Positions 26,702-36,198 are shown, numbered from the stretch's first letter. The stretch is 64,000 nucleotides of DNA from Mucilaginibacter kameinonensis (GCF_003675385.1 NZ_RCWZ01000002.1:744001-808000); one strand, 5' to 3'. The notes: generated by a model not told the origin, from the letters alone. Program-made: numbers and translations.

Positions 26702-28117
26702 TTAATCACCCTGACTTTTGACCTGGTCGTGTTTGGTAATCCAAAAATAGAGGCTGATCATGATGATAATGTATATGATGATATTGAAGATGGTGTGATG
26801 ATCAACAATGCGGTTGGCCTTTTTGCTCCAGAATAAAGCCAAAAGTACAAAGCGCATGATATTTAAAGTCTGGATAACCAGGATCCCTGATACCAGGAAA
26901 ATCATCTTCTGCTTTAGTTGTTTAGGGTAAGAAATCACAAAGGCAGCAAAAAAACTCATTAATCCTAATCCCAGGCAGGAGTAAACAACCTCAATAGAGC
27001 CTTTACCAGCCACTAATAGCTGAGTCCCGTTATGTATAGCCGTGAAGCCCAGCCAGTTTAAGATTTGCGTACTGCAGCTTAATAAAAACCAGCGTAAGCT
27101 CTGGATGTAATTGAGGTTATCGGCAAGGAAAGGATAATAATGGTTTCCCGGGCTGGTTGCACCATAAAACAGGATGTTGAAATAATAAAATATCACAAAC
27201 AAAAACAGGAAACTAAACGCGAATTTGAAAGGGGAAACCATTGCGTATTTTTTATCTTCTTTCTTCTGCGGTCCTTTAATAAGCTCGTCAATTTTTACAT
27301 CCACAATTAACCTGAACCAAAAGCCCTGTAAAAAATGGAATATTACACCGGTTCGCCCTTCTAAAATACCCAACTGAAAAATCATCCTATAGGTAAAATA
27401 AATCAGGGGTCTCACATAGCGAGGTAGTTGCCACCATAAATTTTTTAGCCAGGCGGTACGTTCATCGGGCGAGCCAAATAAAGTTGGATTGAGTGTTTGT
27501 GTCCTCAATTTTTTTATGCGTTCCACCTCTTCATTCGCCAGTAAATCGCTGTAGCGGTTGTGTTTGGCTATCCAAAAACTGATTTGATTTTCTTTTAGGT
27601 TTTCTTCCAAAATGTGCCCATCCTTCCAAACTTCGGTATTGCCCGGTACAATGAAGCGGTGGTCCATGTTTTCATTAAGGTCTGAATACCCTTTGCCGTA
27701 GCGGATCATTTTTAACAAGTAAAAAGGATAATAGCCTCCATGTTTTATCCATTGCCCCTTAAAGTAATTTTTACGGTTAAAGTAAATGCCATCAATATCC
27801 TGGTGGTCTTCATCTTTGAAATCACGAAGTTTTTGTTGAAGCTCGGGCGTTACTTCCTGGTCGGCATCCAGGCAAATGACCCATGGCGTTTTAATATCGA
27901 AATTTTTAAGCGCGAAATCCCATTGTTTAGGATGATTTTCGAATGGATGCTGTAAAATAACAGCCCCTGCGTTTTGCGCTATATTGATGGTATTATCTTC
28001 ACTGCCGGAGTCTAAGATAAAAACAGGGGCGTTTAAATCCCTGATGGATGCCAGCAAACGGGGCAGATGCCGCTCCTCGTTATAGGTTAAAATGATAAAT
28101 GAATATAACGGTGTCAA
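26702..28117 (-). CDS. Glycosyltransferase family 2 fused to an exosortase-type domain
   Basis: This 471-aa protein has two parts. Residues 1-275 are a GT2 glycosyltransferase of the LPS-core beta-glucosyltransferase type (FIILTYNEERHLPR, DSGSEDNT, catalytic-site LDADQEV at about 83-89). Residues about 298-465 form a polytopic membrane domain with the exosortase/archaeosortase signature residues: Cys381 in VVYSCLGLG, Arg422 in NIMRFVLLAL and His440/441 in DHHTIFN. Exosortases are membrane transpeptidase-like enzymes that process C-terminal sorting signals. The start is TTG at 28117, because an in-frame stop lies two codons upstream. It is the last gene of the polysaccharide operon, after a Wzy-like gene. 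I recall a Bacteroidota subfamily named exosortase Y with Wzy-like and GT partners; membership here is inference. No sorting substrate is seen. Confidence 0.88.
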   Translation of the reverse strand: MTPLYSFIILTYNEERHLPRLLASIRDLNAPVFILDSGSEDNTINIAQNAGAVILQHPFENHPKQWDFALKNFDIKTPWVICLDADQEVTPELQQKLRDFKDEDHQDIDGIYFNRKNYFKGQWIKHGGYYPFYLLKMIRYGKGYSDLNENMDHRFIVPGNTEVWKDGHILEENLKENQISFWIAKHNRYSDLLANEEVERIKKLRTQTLNPTLFGSPDERTAWLKNLWWQLPRYVRPLIYFTYRMIFQLGILEGRTGVIFHFLQGFWFRLIVDVKIDELIKGPQKKEDKKYAMVSPFKFAFSFLFLFVIFYYFNILFYGATSPGNHYYPFLADNLNYIQSLRWFLLSCSTQILNWLGFTAIHNGTQLLVAGKGSIEVVYSCLGLGLMSFFAAFVISYPKQLKQKMIFLVSGILVIQTLNIMRFVLLALFWSKKANRIVDHHTIFNIIIYIIIMISLYFWITKHDQVKSQGD

Positions 28118-28162
28118 TAATTACGCTATCTGTTATACAAACTTACGTTTTCTTTAACGGCT

Positions 28163-29575
28163 TTAAACCTCTTTTAAAATGTTGGCTGCAGTAAGGATCT
28201 TGTGGATGGCCAACATACTGATATAGCTCCAGAATATGTTGTTGATGATAAACTCGAAGCTAAGTCCGCGCCACATGATTTGGAATAATCCGCTAAAGAT
28301 CAAGGCAGTGCCCAGGATATAGCCGCCGAAGAGTTTCTCTGCCTTTACCGAAATTATTTGCGCAATAGCCCCATAAACCAGCATAATGACAAATATGCCC
28401 GGAGCGCCGGCGGTGAGATAAGCATCGACAATAAAAGCCGGCTTAGCCGATACCGAAGAAGCCCTGTTAACTACACCAGCGTCAAAAACGCGCTCCATCA
28501 CCAAGTCTTCCGTAATAGGTTTTGCAGGCCAGAAAATACGTGGTACAAGTGCTATTGCTGATTGCTCGAACAATTTCGTTCCGTAAAAATCAATGGTTTT
28601 TGGTGTCGATTGCGTGAACTTGATGAACATATCGACTTCGCTGAGCCTGAAGACCAGGAAGCCCCAGTTAGAGTCATCTTCCTCTCCTGTATTTGCGCTG
28701 TTTATGGCTGCGTCAAGAGCCAGTTGTGTAGCCTCATCGGCAGATGCATCCCCCGACCATGCGTTCTGCCGGAAAATACGGTTATAGGTGGGGAGGAACA
28801 TGAATAAAAGTAACAATGCAGGAACGAAAACACCTATCACAATTTTTTTATAGTTGGGATATAAGAAAATGCCTAAAACCAATACACTGATAATGATCGG
28901 TTCTTTAAATCCCGACGTTAAGGCCTGGTAGAAGTTAAATATGTAGAAGATGAAACAAATTAATGTGTTACCGGGCTTTTTTAAGGGTATAGCGAAAGCG
29001 AGGGCCAGGGTGCCTGCGATAAAACTAAGTGAACTGAATTGATTGGCAAATTGGGACAGACCAGGAACCTTGGTGAAAAGTATAGACGCCGGAAAGCTGA
29101 CGACAGCGAACATCATCAAAAGATTAGCCAGCTTTTCCTTCGAGATATAGTACTTTGACTTGGTTTCATAATTCATGAACATTAAAATACCCGAAGCAAA
29201 AGAAGCATGCGCAAGGCAATAATAACGCTGGCATTGAGCAGTATGCTCCAGCCGGTCTTTATCAATCAGGGTGGTAGCCACCTTTTCGAAATTCTCATAA
29301 CCCAACACATCCATAAAATAAAAAATAGATGTACAAGCCATATAGCCCGCAAAAATGATTTGCACCATAAAAATAGGGCGCATGAGTTGTTCGGCTATGC
29401 CTCTGTCTGTTGGTAGGGGTTTTACCCATCCGGTCAGGGTAAGGAAAAATATGAGGAAAGAACCCAGCCAGGCCACGCAGTATGATAGCTTAGGATCGCC
29501 GCTAAACAACATGGCTAAAGCCCAGGGTATGAATAGTACAATAATACGCTCAAGGGGCGCCTGGTTATTTTGCAT
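28163..29575 (-). CDS. Wzy-like polysaccharide polymerase membrane protein
   Basis: This 470-aa polytopic protein has roughly ten to twelve hydrophobic segments and one large hydrophilic loop at about 270-370. The loop contains LVPRIFWPAKP, a pattern common in Wzy-type oligosaccharide-repeat polymerases (PRxxWPxKP). Wzy enzymes polymerise undecaprenyl-linked repeat units on the periplasmic side. Its start overlaps the stop of the upstream GT4 gene by 11 nt, and the GT-exosortase fusion follows 45 bp later. It could correspond to the Wzy-like protein that accompanies exosortase Y, which I cannot verify here. No Wzx flippase is encoded in the window. Confidence 0.75.
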   Translation of the reverse strand: MQNNQAPLERIIVLFIPWALAMLFSGDPKLSYCVAWLGSFLIFFLTLTGWVKPLPTDRGIAEQLMRPIFMVQIIFAGYMACTSIFYFMDVLGYENFEKVATTLIDKDRLEHTAQCQRYYCLAHASFASGILMFMNYETKSKYYISKEKLANLLMMFAVVSFPASILFTKVPGLSQFANQFSSLSFIAGTLALAFAIPLKKPGNTLICFIFYIFNFYQALTSGFKEPIIISVLVLGIFLYPNYKKIVIGVFVPALLLLFMFLPTYNRIFRQNAWSGDASADEATQLALDAAINSANTGEEDDSNWGFLVFRLSEVDMFIKFTQSTPKTIDFYGTKLFEQSAIALVPRIFWPAKPITEDLVMERVFDAGVVNRASSVSAKPAFIVDAYLTAGAPGIFVIMLVYGAIAQIISVKAEKLFGGYILGTALIFSGLFQIMWRGLSFEFIINNIFWSYISMLAIHKILTAANILKEV

Positions 29576-30719
29576 ATGTATTCTTCAGCGTTTTCAGGAT
29601 GGTTTCGGCCTGGATTTCAAAGCTCCAGGAGGCTACCTTAGTTTTGGCGTTGTTGCCTAAGGTGCTCAACCCTGTTTTGTTTTCAAGCAACAAAGATAAC
29701 TTTTGGATTAAAGAAGACCGGCTTCCGGCTTCAAACATCTCCCCGTTGATACCCGAATCTACAAGATCAATTGCACAGCCACATTTATCAGATACAAGTA
29801 CAGGGCGGCCTGCGGCCATTGCCTCGTTTACCGCAAGTCCCCATGTTTCGTTAGGCCCTTTTGAAGGGAGGCAAAATATATTGCATGCCTGATATATGGC
29901 TGGCATGGCCGATTGATTTTGGAATGGTAAGAAATGAACTTTTTCCGAATCAGCTGCACTTGCTTTAAGGGAATTTTCCAAAGGCCCATTTCCAACAAAC
30001 AACAGATGAGCATTTGGTATGCCCATCGATAGGAAAGCATCAAGTAACATCTGCGGAGATTTTTTTTCCTCCAGTTTACCTGCGAATAAAATAACCCTAT
30101 CATTTGGTTTAATGCCAAGGCCGGATCTGATCTCAATTGCTTCCTGTGACCGGTCTGCAGCGAACCTGCTGTTATCGATAGCGTGAGGTGCAAAAAAAAG
30201 CTGATCGTTTTTTAACCCATATTTCTGAAAATATGCCTTGTTGTTAGTACCAACGTAAAAAACATAGTCAACATGGCTGTACACCCAGCGCAGCGCAAGC
30301 GAGCGTAACAGGTTTTTGAAGCCTGTTTGCCCGTCAAGTAATGTTGAATCGCCCCGAAAATAAAGCGGTATTTTATTTTTGAAATGGCGTATAACTTTCA
30401 AATGACTATTGTAAGCCCATCCGTACACTAAAATAGCATCGGGTTGCCAATTTTTTACCTGATTGATCAGGTCGGGATTAACGATTCCTTTAAAATGATG
30501 GGAGCCTGGGTTTGGAGCCGTGTTTTTAACCCACTGGTAAGGGTAGCCATCAAGCAGCGGAATATCCCAGGCTATCGTTTTGCCGAAACCGGGATCAAAC
30601 TTTTGTTGAGCTTCCTCACCCCAAGTATAAAATACCATCACCTCTATGCTTTGGCTTAGCAGCTTAAACACCGGCGCATAGTATTGAATAGGGTGGGTGG
30701 TAATAATGGCGAGGCGCAT
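29565..30719 (-). CDS. Glycosyltransferase family 4
   Basis: This 384-aa GT-B-fold transferase has an N-terminal acceptor-side domain starting LAIITTHPIQYYAPVFKLLS and a C-terminal nucleotide-sugar domain with VILFAGKLEEKKSPQMLLDAF and FCLPSKGPNETWGLAVNEAM, the latter carrying the ExnE-type donor-binding motif at about 305-320. It is predicted to be cytoplasmic or peripheral to the membrane. It lies directly between an FkbM methyltransferase (1-nt gap) and the Wzy-like gene (11-nt overlap), so it is tightly coupled. Because it adjoins the Wzy-like/exosortase pair, it may be part of that module. Donor and linkage cannot be predicted. Confidence 0.92.
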   Translation of the reverse strand: MRLAIITTHPIQYYAPVFKLLSQSIEVMVFYTWGEEAQQKFDPGFGKTIAWDIPLLDGYPYQWVKNTAPNPGSHHFKGIVNPDLINQVKNWQPDAILVYGWAYNSHLKVIRHFKNKIPLYFRGDSTLLDGQTGFKNLLRSLALRWVYSHVDYVFYVGTNNKAYFQKYGLKNDQLFFAPHAIDNSRFAADRSQEAIEIRSGLGIKPNDRVILFAGKLEEKKSPQMLLDAFLSMGIPNAHLLFVGNGPLENSLKASAADSEKVHFLPFQNQSAMPAIYQACNIFCLPSKGPNETWGLAVNEAMAAGRPVLVSDKCGCAIDLVDSGINGEMFEAGSRSSLIQKLSLLLENKTGLSTLGNNAKTKVASWSFEIQAETILKTLKNTYAK

Positions 30720-30720
30720 G

Positions 30721-31608
30721 TTAAATTTTTTCCCCCAATGCTGTAAACTTCGGGGTCGATTTTAATCGTAACAGGATAAAATCAATGTCACGGCAGTAAA
30801 TGGTATTGTAATGCCCAAATGAGGGTATCAAATTTAATCCCCTCGTAAACGGATCATACCGGTATGGCGTAAAACCCGAAGATACCAGGGTTTGGTGAAT
30901 ATCTTCTTCGTTAAATCCGTAACGCGAGCCACTGCCGTTCAGCTCAATGATAATGGCTTTTAGCGTTGGTTGTTTTAAAGTTTCGTTCATTCCTTTAAGC
31001 ACTTCCGTTTCAAAGCCTTCCACATCAATCTTAATGAGTGAGGGACAGTCGTCAGCAGTTAACGAATCTACAGTGATCACATCTATCATTTCCGCATCTG
31101 CTTTTTCAGTATCGAGCACCACGTGGTTGGTGGTATCTTCATTTTTTGAAAAGCTTAACTGTCCTGCCGTTGCACCTGCCGCCGCATGGATCAGCGTAAC
31201 CTTGTTTTGAAGCCGGTTTAGCTCGATATTTTTAGCGGTTAATATCGCCGTGGCTGACGAAGCCTCAATAGCAATGGTTTTTGCATTACTAACGCCAGAG
31301 GCCAGTAAGGTGTACGAACCCGCGTTAGCGCCGATATCAAAGAATACATCCTGCGCGGTCAAAAAGTGAAGCAGGAATGCCATGTCCTCAAATTCGTGCA
31401 GCCCGGTATAAATGTTTCCTGTTATCCCGGTAAGGCCTTTACGGGCATAAAAATTTACGTTGCCTACAAAAGGTTTTATCAACAATTTTGAGGGTTGAAT
31501 ACTGCTTTGAAGCTGCCAGCCTACAAATCTCAAAAACGCTTTAAACGGATGCTTTTTACCTAAAGGGTGATTTAAAATAAAGCCGAAAGTTCTCTTAATT
31601 TTTTCCAC
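30721..31608 (-). CDS. FkbM-family SAM-dependent methyltransferase
   Basis: The protein is about 295 aa. The SAM-binding motif VFFDIGANAGSYTLLAS is followed by IAIEASSATA and the FkbM hallmark SLIKIDVEGFETEVLKGM at about 195-212. FkbM enzymes O-methylate hydroxyls of polyketides or sugars; here a glycan residue is the likely acceptor. No ATG is available at the 5' end. GTG at 31608 gives MEKIKRTFGF, while TTG at 31623 is an alternative. Either start overlaps the preceding GT gene. It is one of two FkbM genes in this operon. Confidence 0.9.
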   Translation of the reverse strand: MEKIKRTFGFILNHPLGKKHPFKAFLRFVGWQLQSSIQPSKLLIKPFVGNVNFYARKGLTGITGNIYTGLHEFEDMAFLLHFLTAQDVFFDIGANAGSYTLLASGVSNAKTIAIEASSATAILTAKNIELNRLQNKVTLIHAAAGATAGQLSFSKNEDTTNHVVLDTEKADAEMIDVITVDSLTADDCPSLIKIDVEGFETEVLKGMNETLKQPTLKAIIIELNGSGSRYGFNEEDIHQTLVSSGFTPYRYDPFTRGLNLIPSFGHYNTIYCRDIDFILLRLKSTPKFTALGEKI

Positions 31609-32875
31609 TGATAACACGGTCAAAAAGTTTACATTGTTCTACAGTCATTTGCCTTGCGGAATATTTATCAGCGGCTTCCTCGTTATAATTAGGGAGCGGT
31701 TCATTACCCTGAACGATAGAAAGTAAAAAGGTATTGATCTTATCATCCGTAACCGTATCGTAATTATACACTTGTTTTACTCCATATTCCTTCATAATGC
31801 CAATTGCCGAACTTGAGGCGTTAAAGATAGCCAAGATCGGTTTTTGCGTAAGCAAATAGGGATAAATTTTCGAGGCGGTGTATTTGGGATCATCGGAGCC
31901 CGGTATGAACAGGGCATCGGCCTGCTTTAGTGTGAGCAATGTATGATAATAACTTATTCTGTCGGTAATTTCGGTTACGTAGCCGGTTACACCAAAATGA
32001 TCAGCAACTGACAGGATGCTGGGCTTGCCTTCGCCGGCGGGAGCATAACTGGTGCCAATAAAGTAGAACCTTGCAAGCTCCAAAGCTTTGTTTCCCGCAT
32101 CCAGTCCGGCTTTGAACGCCTTGAAAAGGGTACTTACTGCTTTTTGCATGTCTGCTCCACCACGCCCTACATATACTATATTGACGTGAGAGTCATCAAG
32201 CAGCTTGGGAAAATTGCTTTGATTTTTTTCGGCAATTTCCATATCGGGTTCAAAGGCCCCGAAAGTAATTGTAGCGGCCGGGATATGCTGAATACGAGGG
32301 TATCGGTTTTTAAGATCGGTAATGTAATGGTCAGATACGCTGATCAAACCGTCCGCGTTGTTCAGGGCAATGGGCTCCAGGTATTTGTTCAATCGGTATG
32401 AAAACCAGTATTTACGCGGTCGTTGGGCCTTTGGTTTATTCTGGTAATAATCCGAGTGCCAGGGGTCCTGCATGTCAATTACATAGGGAATGCCAAAGCG
32501 CTTTTTTAAATATGCCCCTAAAATACAAACGGGGAACTGCGTAGTCGAAAAATAGATCAGATCATATTGTTTCGACTTTAAAAGAGACCTGATTTTTTTC
32601 TTGTAAAACGGCAACGACCGCAAAGCAATACTGCCCAAGCCAAATTTTGAGGTGAGGTTTTTGGGGAGCGCTTTTATTTTATAGATCCTGATATCTTCCG
32701 GGATACTTTGTAAAAGCAATTGATCGGTAGGGAGATCTGAATATTGCTCATCCACAACAACTACTTCTGCTTCCCAGCCGTTTGCTACAAAATAAGGAAT
32801 ACTCATCCTTACGCGTTGCATATCGGCAGCATTTACAGGTGGAAAATAAGGGGATATGATCAGTAGTTTTTTCAT
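31595..32875 (-). CDS. Glycosyltransferase family 4
   Basis: This 426-aa protein has a GT4-type N-terminal Rossmann domain (LLIISPYFPPVNAADMQRVRMS) and an extended middle region (YVIDMQDPWHSDYYQNKPKAQ). The C-terminal domain has IVYVGRGGADMQKAVSTLF and ADALFIPGSDDPKYTASKIYPYL. The C-terminal donor motif is the relaxed form seen in WbuB/fucosaminyl-type transferases. It overlaps the FkbM start and sits 3 nt after the preceding GT gene, so it belongs to the same transcript. Donor and acceptor are unknown. Confidence 0.9.
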   Translation of the reverse strand: MKKLLIISPYFPPVNAADMQRVRMSIPYFVANGWEAEVVVVDEQYSDLPTDQLLLQSIPEDIRIYKIKALPKNLTSKFGLGSIALRSLPFYKKKIRSLLKSKQYDLIYFSTTQFPVCILGAYLKKRFGIPYVIDMQDPWHSDYYQNKPKAQRPRKYWFSYRLNKYLEPIALNNADGLISVSDHYITDLKNRYPRIQHIPAATITFGAFEPDMEIAEKNQSNFPKLLDDSHVNIVYVGRGGADMQKAVSTLFKAFKAGLDAGNKALELARFYFIGTSYAPAGEGKPSILSVADHFGVTGYVTEITDRISYYHTLLTLKQADALFIPGSDDPKYTASKIYPYLLTQKPILAIFNASSSAIGIMKEYGVKQVYNYDTVTDDKINTFLLSIVQGNEPLPNYNEEAADKYSARQMTVEQCKLFDRVISGKN

Positions 32876-32878
32876 GGA

Positions 32879-33838
32879 TTATTTTATGATCCTTTTCCAC
32901 CACCGGTTACCGCTGATCTTTTCACGAGCCGGCGACCAATCGCAAACCTCATCGATAATGTCATAGAAACCCTGTTGCTTTTCAGGCAGATCATTCTGCC
33001 CGATCTTTTCAATGAGTTGTGGTAGGTGCTGATAAAAAGCTTCGGTACGATAAGGGGGATGTAACGACCATAATCCCTTACCGCTGCCTAAAAAGTCGAC
33101 CCGTTTTAAATGATGCTTTGTAAGATAGTCCGAAAATAGGTGCTCAGGAAGGTCGGCATTAGGGTTTCCTTCAATAATCGCTTTTATTTGTCCACGAAGC
33201 GGTGGCTGAGTTAATACCAATTTATCAGCATCAAATCGGCTTTTATCGATCATGAAAATCCTGGTACTCATGCCCTTTAGTGCCCATGTATAGGGGGCGA
33301 CTTTTTGAATAACATTCTGACCAACCAGAATGTCGGCCGGGTGCGGTGGGCCGGGTAATGGTGAAGCGACAAAGCAATCTGGATCAGACTCGAAAAGTTT
33401 AACCGCTTCGCCAATCCATTGCTGACTTCCTCCGCCTAAAAACATGTCCGAATCCAGGTGTAAAACGAGATTGTTTTGGGCCGAGTACAACCCGAAAAAG
33501 TAGGCGTAAAACGGACCGCCCCTGAAATCTTTGTCGGGCATATTCTTTTTACCAAAGAATTTATCGGCTATCTTTTGTTTCGTCGCCGGGGTGTAATCAA
33601 CGTAGTTTATACTTATTGCATAATTGCTTTTAATGTCTGTTTCCAGAAATTTGTCCAGCAAGGTTTTATTGGCCTCCCAGCCATCAGCGAAACGCCCCTT
33701 GCTTGGGCGAGTATCAACTGTTAAAACAATGTCGTCAACTTGTCCGGCCAATACCTCCAACTGATGTTTAAGCATGAAGCGTAGATGCGGGTAGTCGCCG
33801 GGCGCAAGGTTTATCTGTAAGCTTACTTTATTTTTCAA
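32879..33838 (-). CDS. GT-A-fold glycosyltransferase, unclassified
   Basis: This 319-aa protein has a GT-A-like layout: beta-alpha start SLQINLAPGDYPHLRFMLKHQ, then a metal-binding DxD in LVLHLDSDMFLGGG at about 130-143. The remainder is rich in aromatic residues and prolines (ASPLPGPPHP, GKGLWSLHPPYR). It lacks the usual GT2 start PxYN. I do not recognise a CAZy family. Its start is TTG (33838), overlapping the upstream GT4 gene by 11 nt, and it precedes the next GT by 3 nt. A sugar transferase role is inferred from the DxD fold and context. Confidence 0.8.
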   Translation of the reverse strand: MKNKVSLQINLAPGDYPHLRFMLKHQLEVLAGQVDDIVLTVDTRPSKGRFADGWEANKTLLDKFLETDIKSNYAISINYVDYTPATKQKIADKFFGKKNMPDKDFRGGPFYAYFFGLYSAQNNLVLHLDSDMFLGGGSQQWIGEAVKLFESDPDCFVASPLPGPPHPADILVGQNVIQKVAPYTWALKGMSTRIFMIDKSRFDADKLVLTQPPLRGQIKAIIEGNPNADLPEHLFSDYLTKHHLKRVDFLGSGKGLWSLHPPYRTEAFYQHLPQLIEKIGQNDLPEKQQGFYDIIDEVCDWSPAREKISGNRWWKRIIK

Positions 33839-35036
33839 GGGCTGTGCCGACTAATGAAATCAGTTTTTTAGATTCGTTTTCCCAATTGTAAAATGTTCCG
33901 GCTTCAATTGCCCGGTTCCGTGCTAACTGCAATTCCTCCTGACTATTAAGCCATTTTTCGAGCGCTTCAATTTCTGCACCATCAGGCTGTTGGGATAATT
34001 TAAAGCCTGGTTTGAACAAATCATAACCCTCTTTTTGCCCTTCGGTTTCACTCGTGATAACGGGTAATCCGGATTGAATATATTGGAAAAATTTATTGGT
34101 GATGGTATAATTGCGGCTTGCCGGTGTATTCAGTTCCAAAGCCAGGCCAATATCAAATTCAGCTATTTTTGCAGCGAGCTGGTTTTCAGGTACAAGGTCG
34201 TGAAAAAACAGATGATGTTGACTGTGGAGCAATGCCATTAAACTTTGCCTGTAGGCCTCCGTTACGTTTCCCAACAAGTGCAATTCGACGGGTGTTTTTA
34301 GTAGATAAAGGACTTTTATAAACTGTTCCAGCCCACGTCCGGGGCCTATGGTTTGTGAAAACCAAAACAGTTTTAGTGGTTTGCTAAAGAGCTTTGTCTT
34401 TTGAAAGGAGATCTCCGGACTTGGAAAAACATTATAAATTACCTGTGGCTTTGGGGATGAATATTGTTGGGCCAATTTCTCGGCAAGTGTGTTTGATGTT
34501 GTTATACAAAAGGTTCCTTTTTTAAGTGCTTCTGATTCGGCATGGCGTAATAAACCAATCGGTCGCTCTGTGCGCGCCTCAGGAAGCAGGTCTTCAGAGT
34601 ACCAGTCTTCCAGGTCAAATGCAACTTTAAAACCTGCCTTTAGCAGACGGCTACCGATGTGGGTGGGCAGTTCCTGATGGCAAATGTACAGATCGGCTTT
34701 TATTGCCCTGGCTGCATCATAATAGCGCAAGGCGCCATAACCAAGCGCGAGGCTATTTTCTATCTTAAACCTGCGAATCACCCAACGCCCTAATTTATTG
34801 AAAAACCTATCCGAAATTGATTTCGAGTTGGTTTTGGATAGATCAGATACCAATTGCAGACGAATATTTGGAAAGTTAGCGATGGCCGACAAATCCTGAG
34901 CATAAAGATCGGCCGAAACGCTGCCGGTTAAAATATGAATATCATAACCTGCAGCTGCCAGTGCTGTAGCCTCTTTCAAAACCCTGGGGTTCCGGCAAAG
35001 GTGCGATTGGGTAACAATGCAGATCGTTTCGTGCAA
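33828..35036 (-). CDS. Glycosyltransferase family 4
   Basis: This 402-aa GT-B transferase has an N-terminal domain TICIVTQSHLCRNPRVLKEA and a C-terminal domain containing LKLFWFSQTIGPGRGLEQFI, EFDIGLALELNTPASRNYT and KFFQYIQSGLPVITSETEG. The C-terminal donor motif is GLALE rather than the canonical ExFGxxxxE, a variant seen in divergent GT4 enzymes. The start codon is TTG at 35036; no ATG lies near. A 4-nt gap separates it from the CgeB-like gene upstream, and its 3' end overlaps the next GT gene by 11 nt. Specificity is not predictable. Confidence 0.88.
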   Translation of the reverse strand: MHETICIVTQSHLCRNPRVLKEATALAAAGYDIHILTGSVSADLYAQDLSAIANFPNIRLQLVSDLSKTNSKSISDRFFNKLGRWVIRRFKIENSLALGYGALRYYDAARAIKADLYICHQELPTHIGSRLLKAGFKVAFDLEDWYSEDLLPEARTERPIGLLRHAESEALKKGTFCITTSNTLAEKLAQQYSSPKPQVIYNVFPSPEISFQKTKLFSKPLKLFWFSQTIGPGRGLEQFIKVLYLLKTPVELHLLGNVTEAYRQSLMALLHSQHHLFFHDLVPENQLAAKIAEFDIGLALELNTPASRNYTITNKFFQYIQSGLPVITSETEGQKEGYDLFKPGFKLSQQPDGAEIEALEKWLNSQEELQLARNRAIEAGTFYNWENESKKLISLVGTALEK

Positions 35037-35040
35037 GTTG

Positions 35041-36198
35041 TTAATTAAATAACCTGGTTTTTATTTTTTGGAGGGACTCCGGGATTGAATGTGCTCCGAG
35101 CGCTTTCTGCTGGCTTTTGGCCCTCAATTCTTTTCGCCTACTTTCGGACCGGACTAATTCCCGGCTTTTCAACACCAATTCATCTGCATCAGCATATGTC
35201 TCAATGTCAGTGCCTAATTCGTATAAATGGGCGAGCCCTTCGGTATATTCTGTAAGGTAGCAGGCGCCCAACATAGAGGCTTCCAGGTCCCGGAGCCTGC
35301 TGTAAGTCAATATGTTTTTTCCAAAGCTGTGAAAGGTTGGTACCCGGTTTATACCCAGGGTGATCATACTTTCCCGGCTAAGCCGGAAGTATTCTTCAAA
35401 ATCCGGCTTTTCAAACAAGTTTTCCGGCGGTACAACAACCGGTTCCTGTTTGTTAAACCGTTTAACATGATAGGCAGCAAAGGCTTTCAGTCCGGTTTGG
35501 CGTATCAGTTGCAGTTGATTACTGATTTTTGCAGATAGATTTGATGCTGGTAACACAGTCGCCGATTCGTTTTCATTGTGCCACCCCGTTCCGGTTATTT
35601 GTACCGGTAATCCTTTGTCGATCACATTTGCCAGGAGTTGCGCACGCAGGTAGTCTTTAGAACCAATAAAGGTAATGGCACCTGTTTCCCTAACAGGAAG
35701 CGTCCGATATTCTGGCGCCACCCACATAGGCATTGGGAGATGAATATGAGCTACCCCCGCTACCTGGTACATATTAAGGGCTTCAAATTCCGGTACCCAC
35801 ACCAGATCAAATATTTTAAATTCAGGGGGTAATTTGCTGAAGGACCTGATATTATCGCAGTAAAAATTAACACAAGGCACGCCCATCGCCCTTATTTGTT
35901 TAATGGCGTTAATGTCAATCTGCTTGGGATACAGGTAACAAAGAAAAATGTCAAAATGCTGCCGGTTGTTTTTTACGTAATTGACAGTTTGCGCCCAGGT
36001 CTCTTGTTTCCACAGTTCTAAGGCCGGGTCTTTCTCATAAGGGACCATCCCGGCGGCCCAATCCAATCCGGGGATCTCTATCCATTTCATACCAGCTTCG
36101 TTTATACCATTTTTGATATAGTAAGTCCAGAAACGATAGGCCGGGATTGCGTGCGGTGCTGCCCCACTATCCTGCATAAAAGAAAGTAAGATCCTCAT
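35041..36198 (-). CDS. CgeB-like glycosyltransferase
   Basis: This 385-aa protein resembles the CgeB/spore-maturation type GT-B family. It has CVNFYCDNIRSFSKLPPEF and DLVWVPEFEALNMYQVAGV in the N-terminal half, and the C-terminal signature RLRDLEASMLGACYLTEYTEG followed by LYELGTDIETYADADEL, which forms the donor site. Its ATG overlaps the stop of the upstream FkbM gene by 4 nt (ATGA), pointing to translational coupling. It probably adds a sugar to the lipid-linked glycan on the cytoplasmic face; donor unknown. Confidence 0.88.
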   Translation of the reverse strand: MRILLSFMQDSGAAPHAIPAYRFWTYYIKNGINEAGMKWIEIPGLDWAAGMVPYEKDPALELWKQETWAQTVNYVKNNRQHFDIFLCYLYPKQIDINAIKQIRAMGVPCVNFYCDNIRSFSKLPPEFKIFDLVWVPEFEALNMYQVAGVAHIHLPMPMWVAPEYRTLPVRETGAITFIGSKDYLRAQLLANVIDKGLPVQITGTGWHNENESATVLPASNLSAKISNQLQLIRQTGLKAFAAYHVKRFNKQEPVVVPPENLFEKPDFEEYFRLSRESMITLGINRVPTFHSFGKNILTYSRLRDLEASMLGACYLTEYTEGLAHLYELGTDIETYADADELVLKSRELVRSESRRKELRAKSQQKALGAHSIPESLQKIKTRLFN

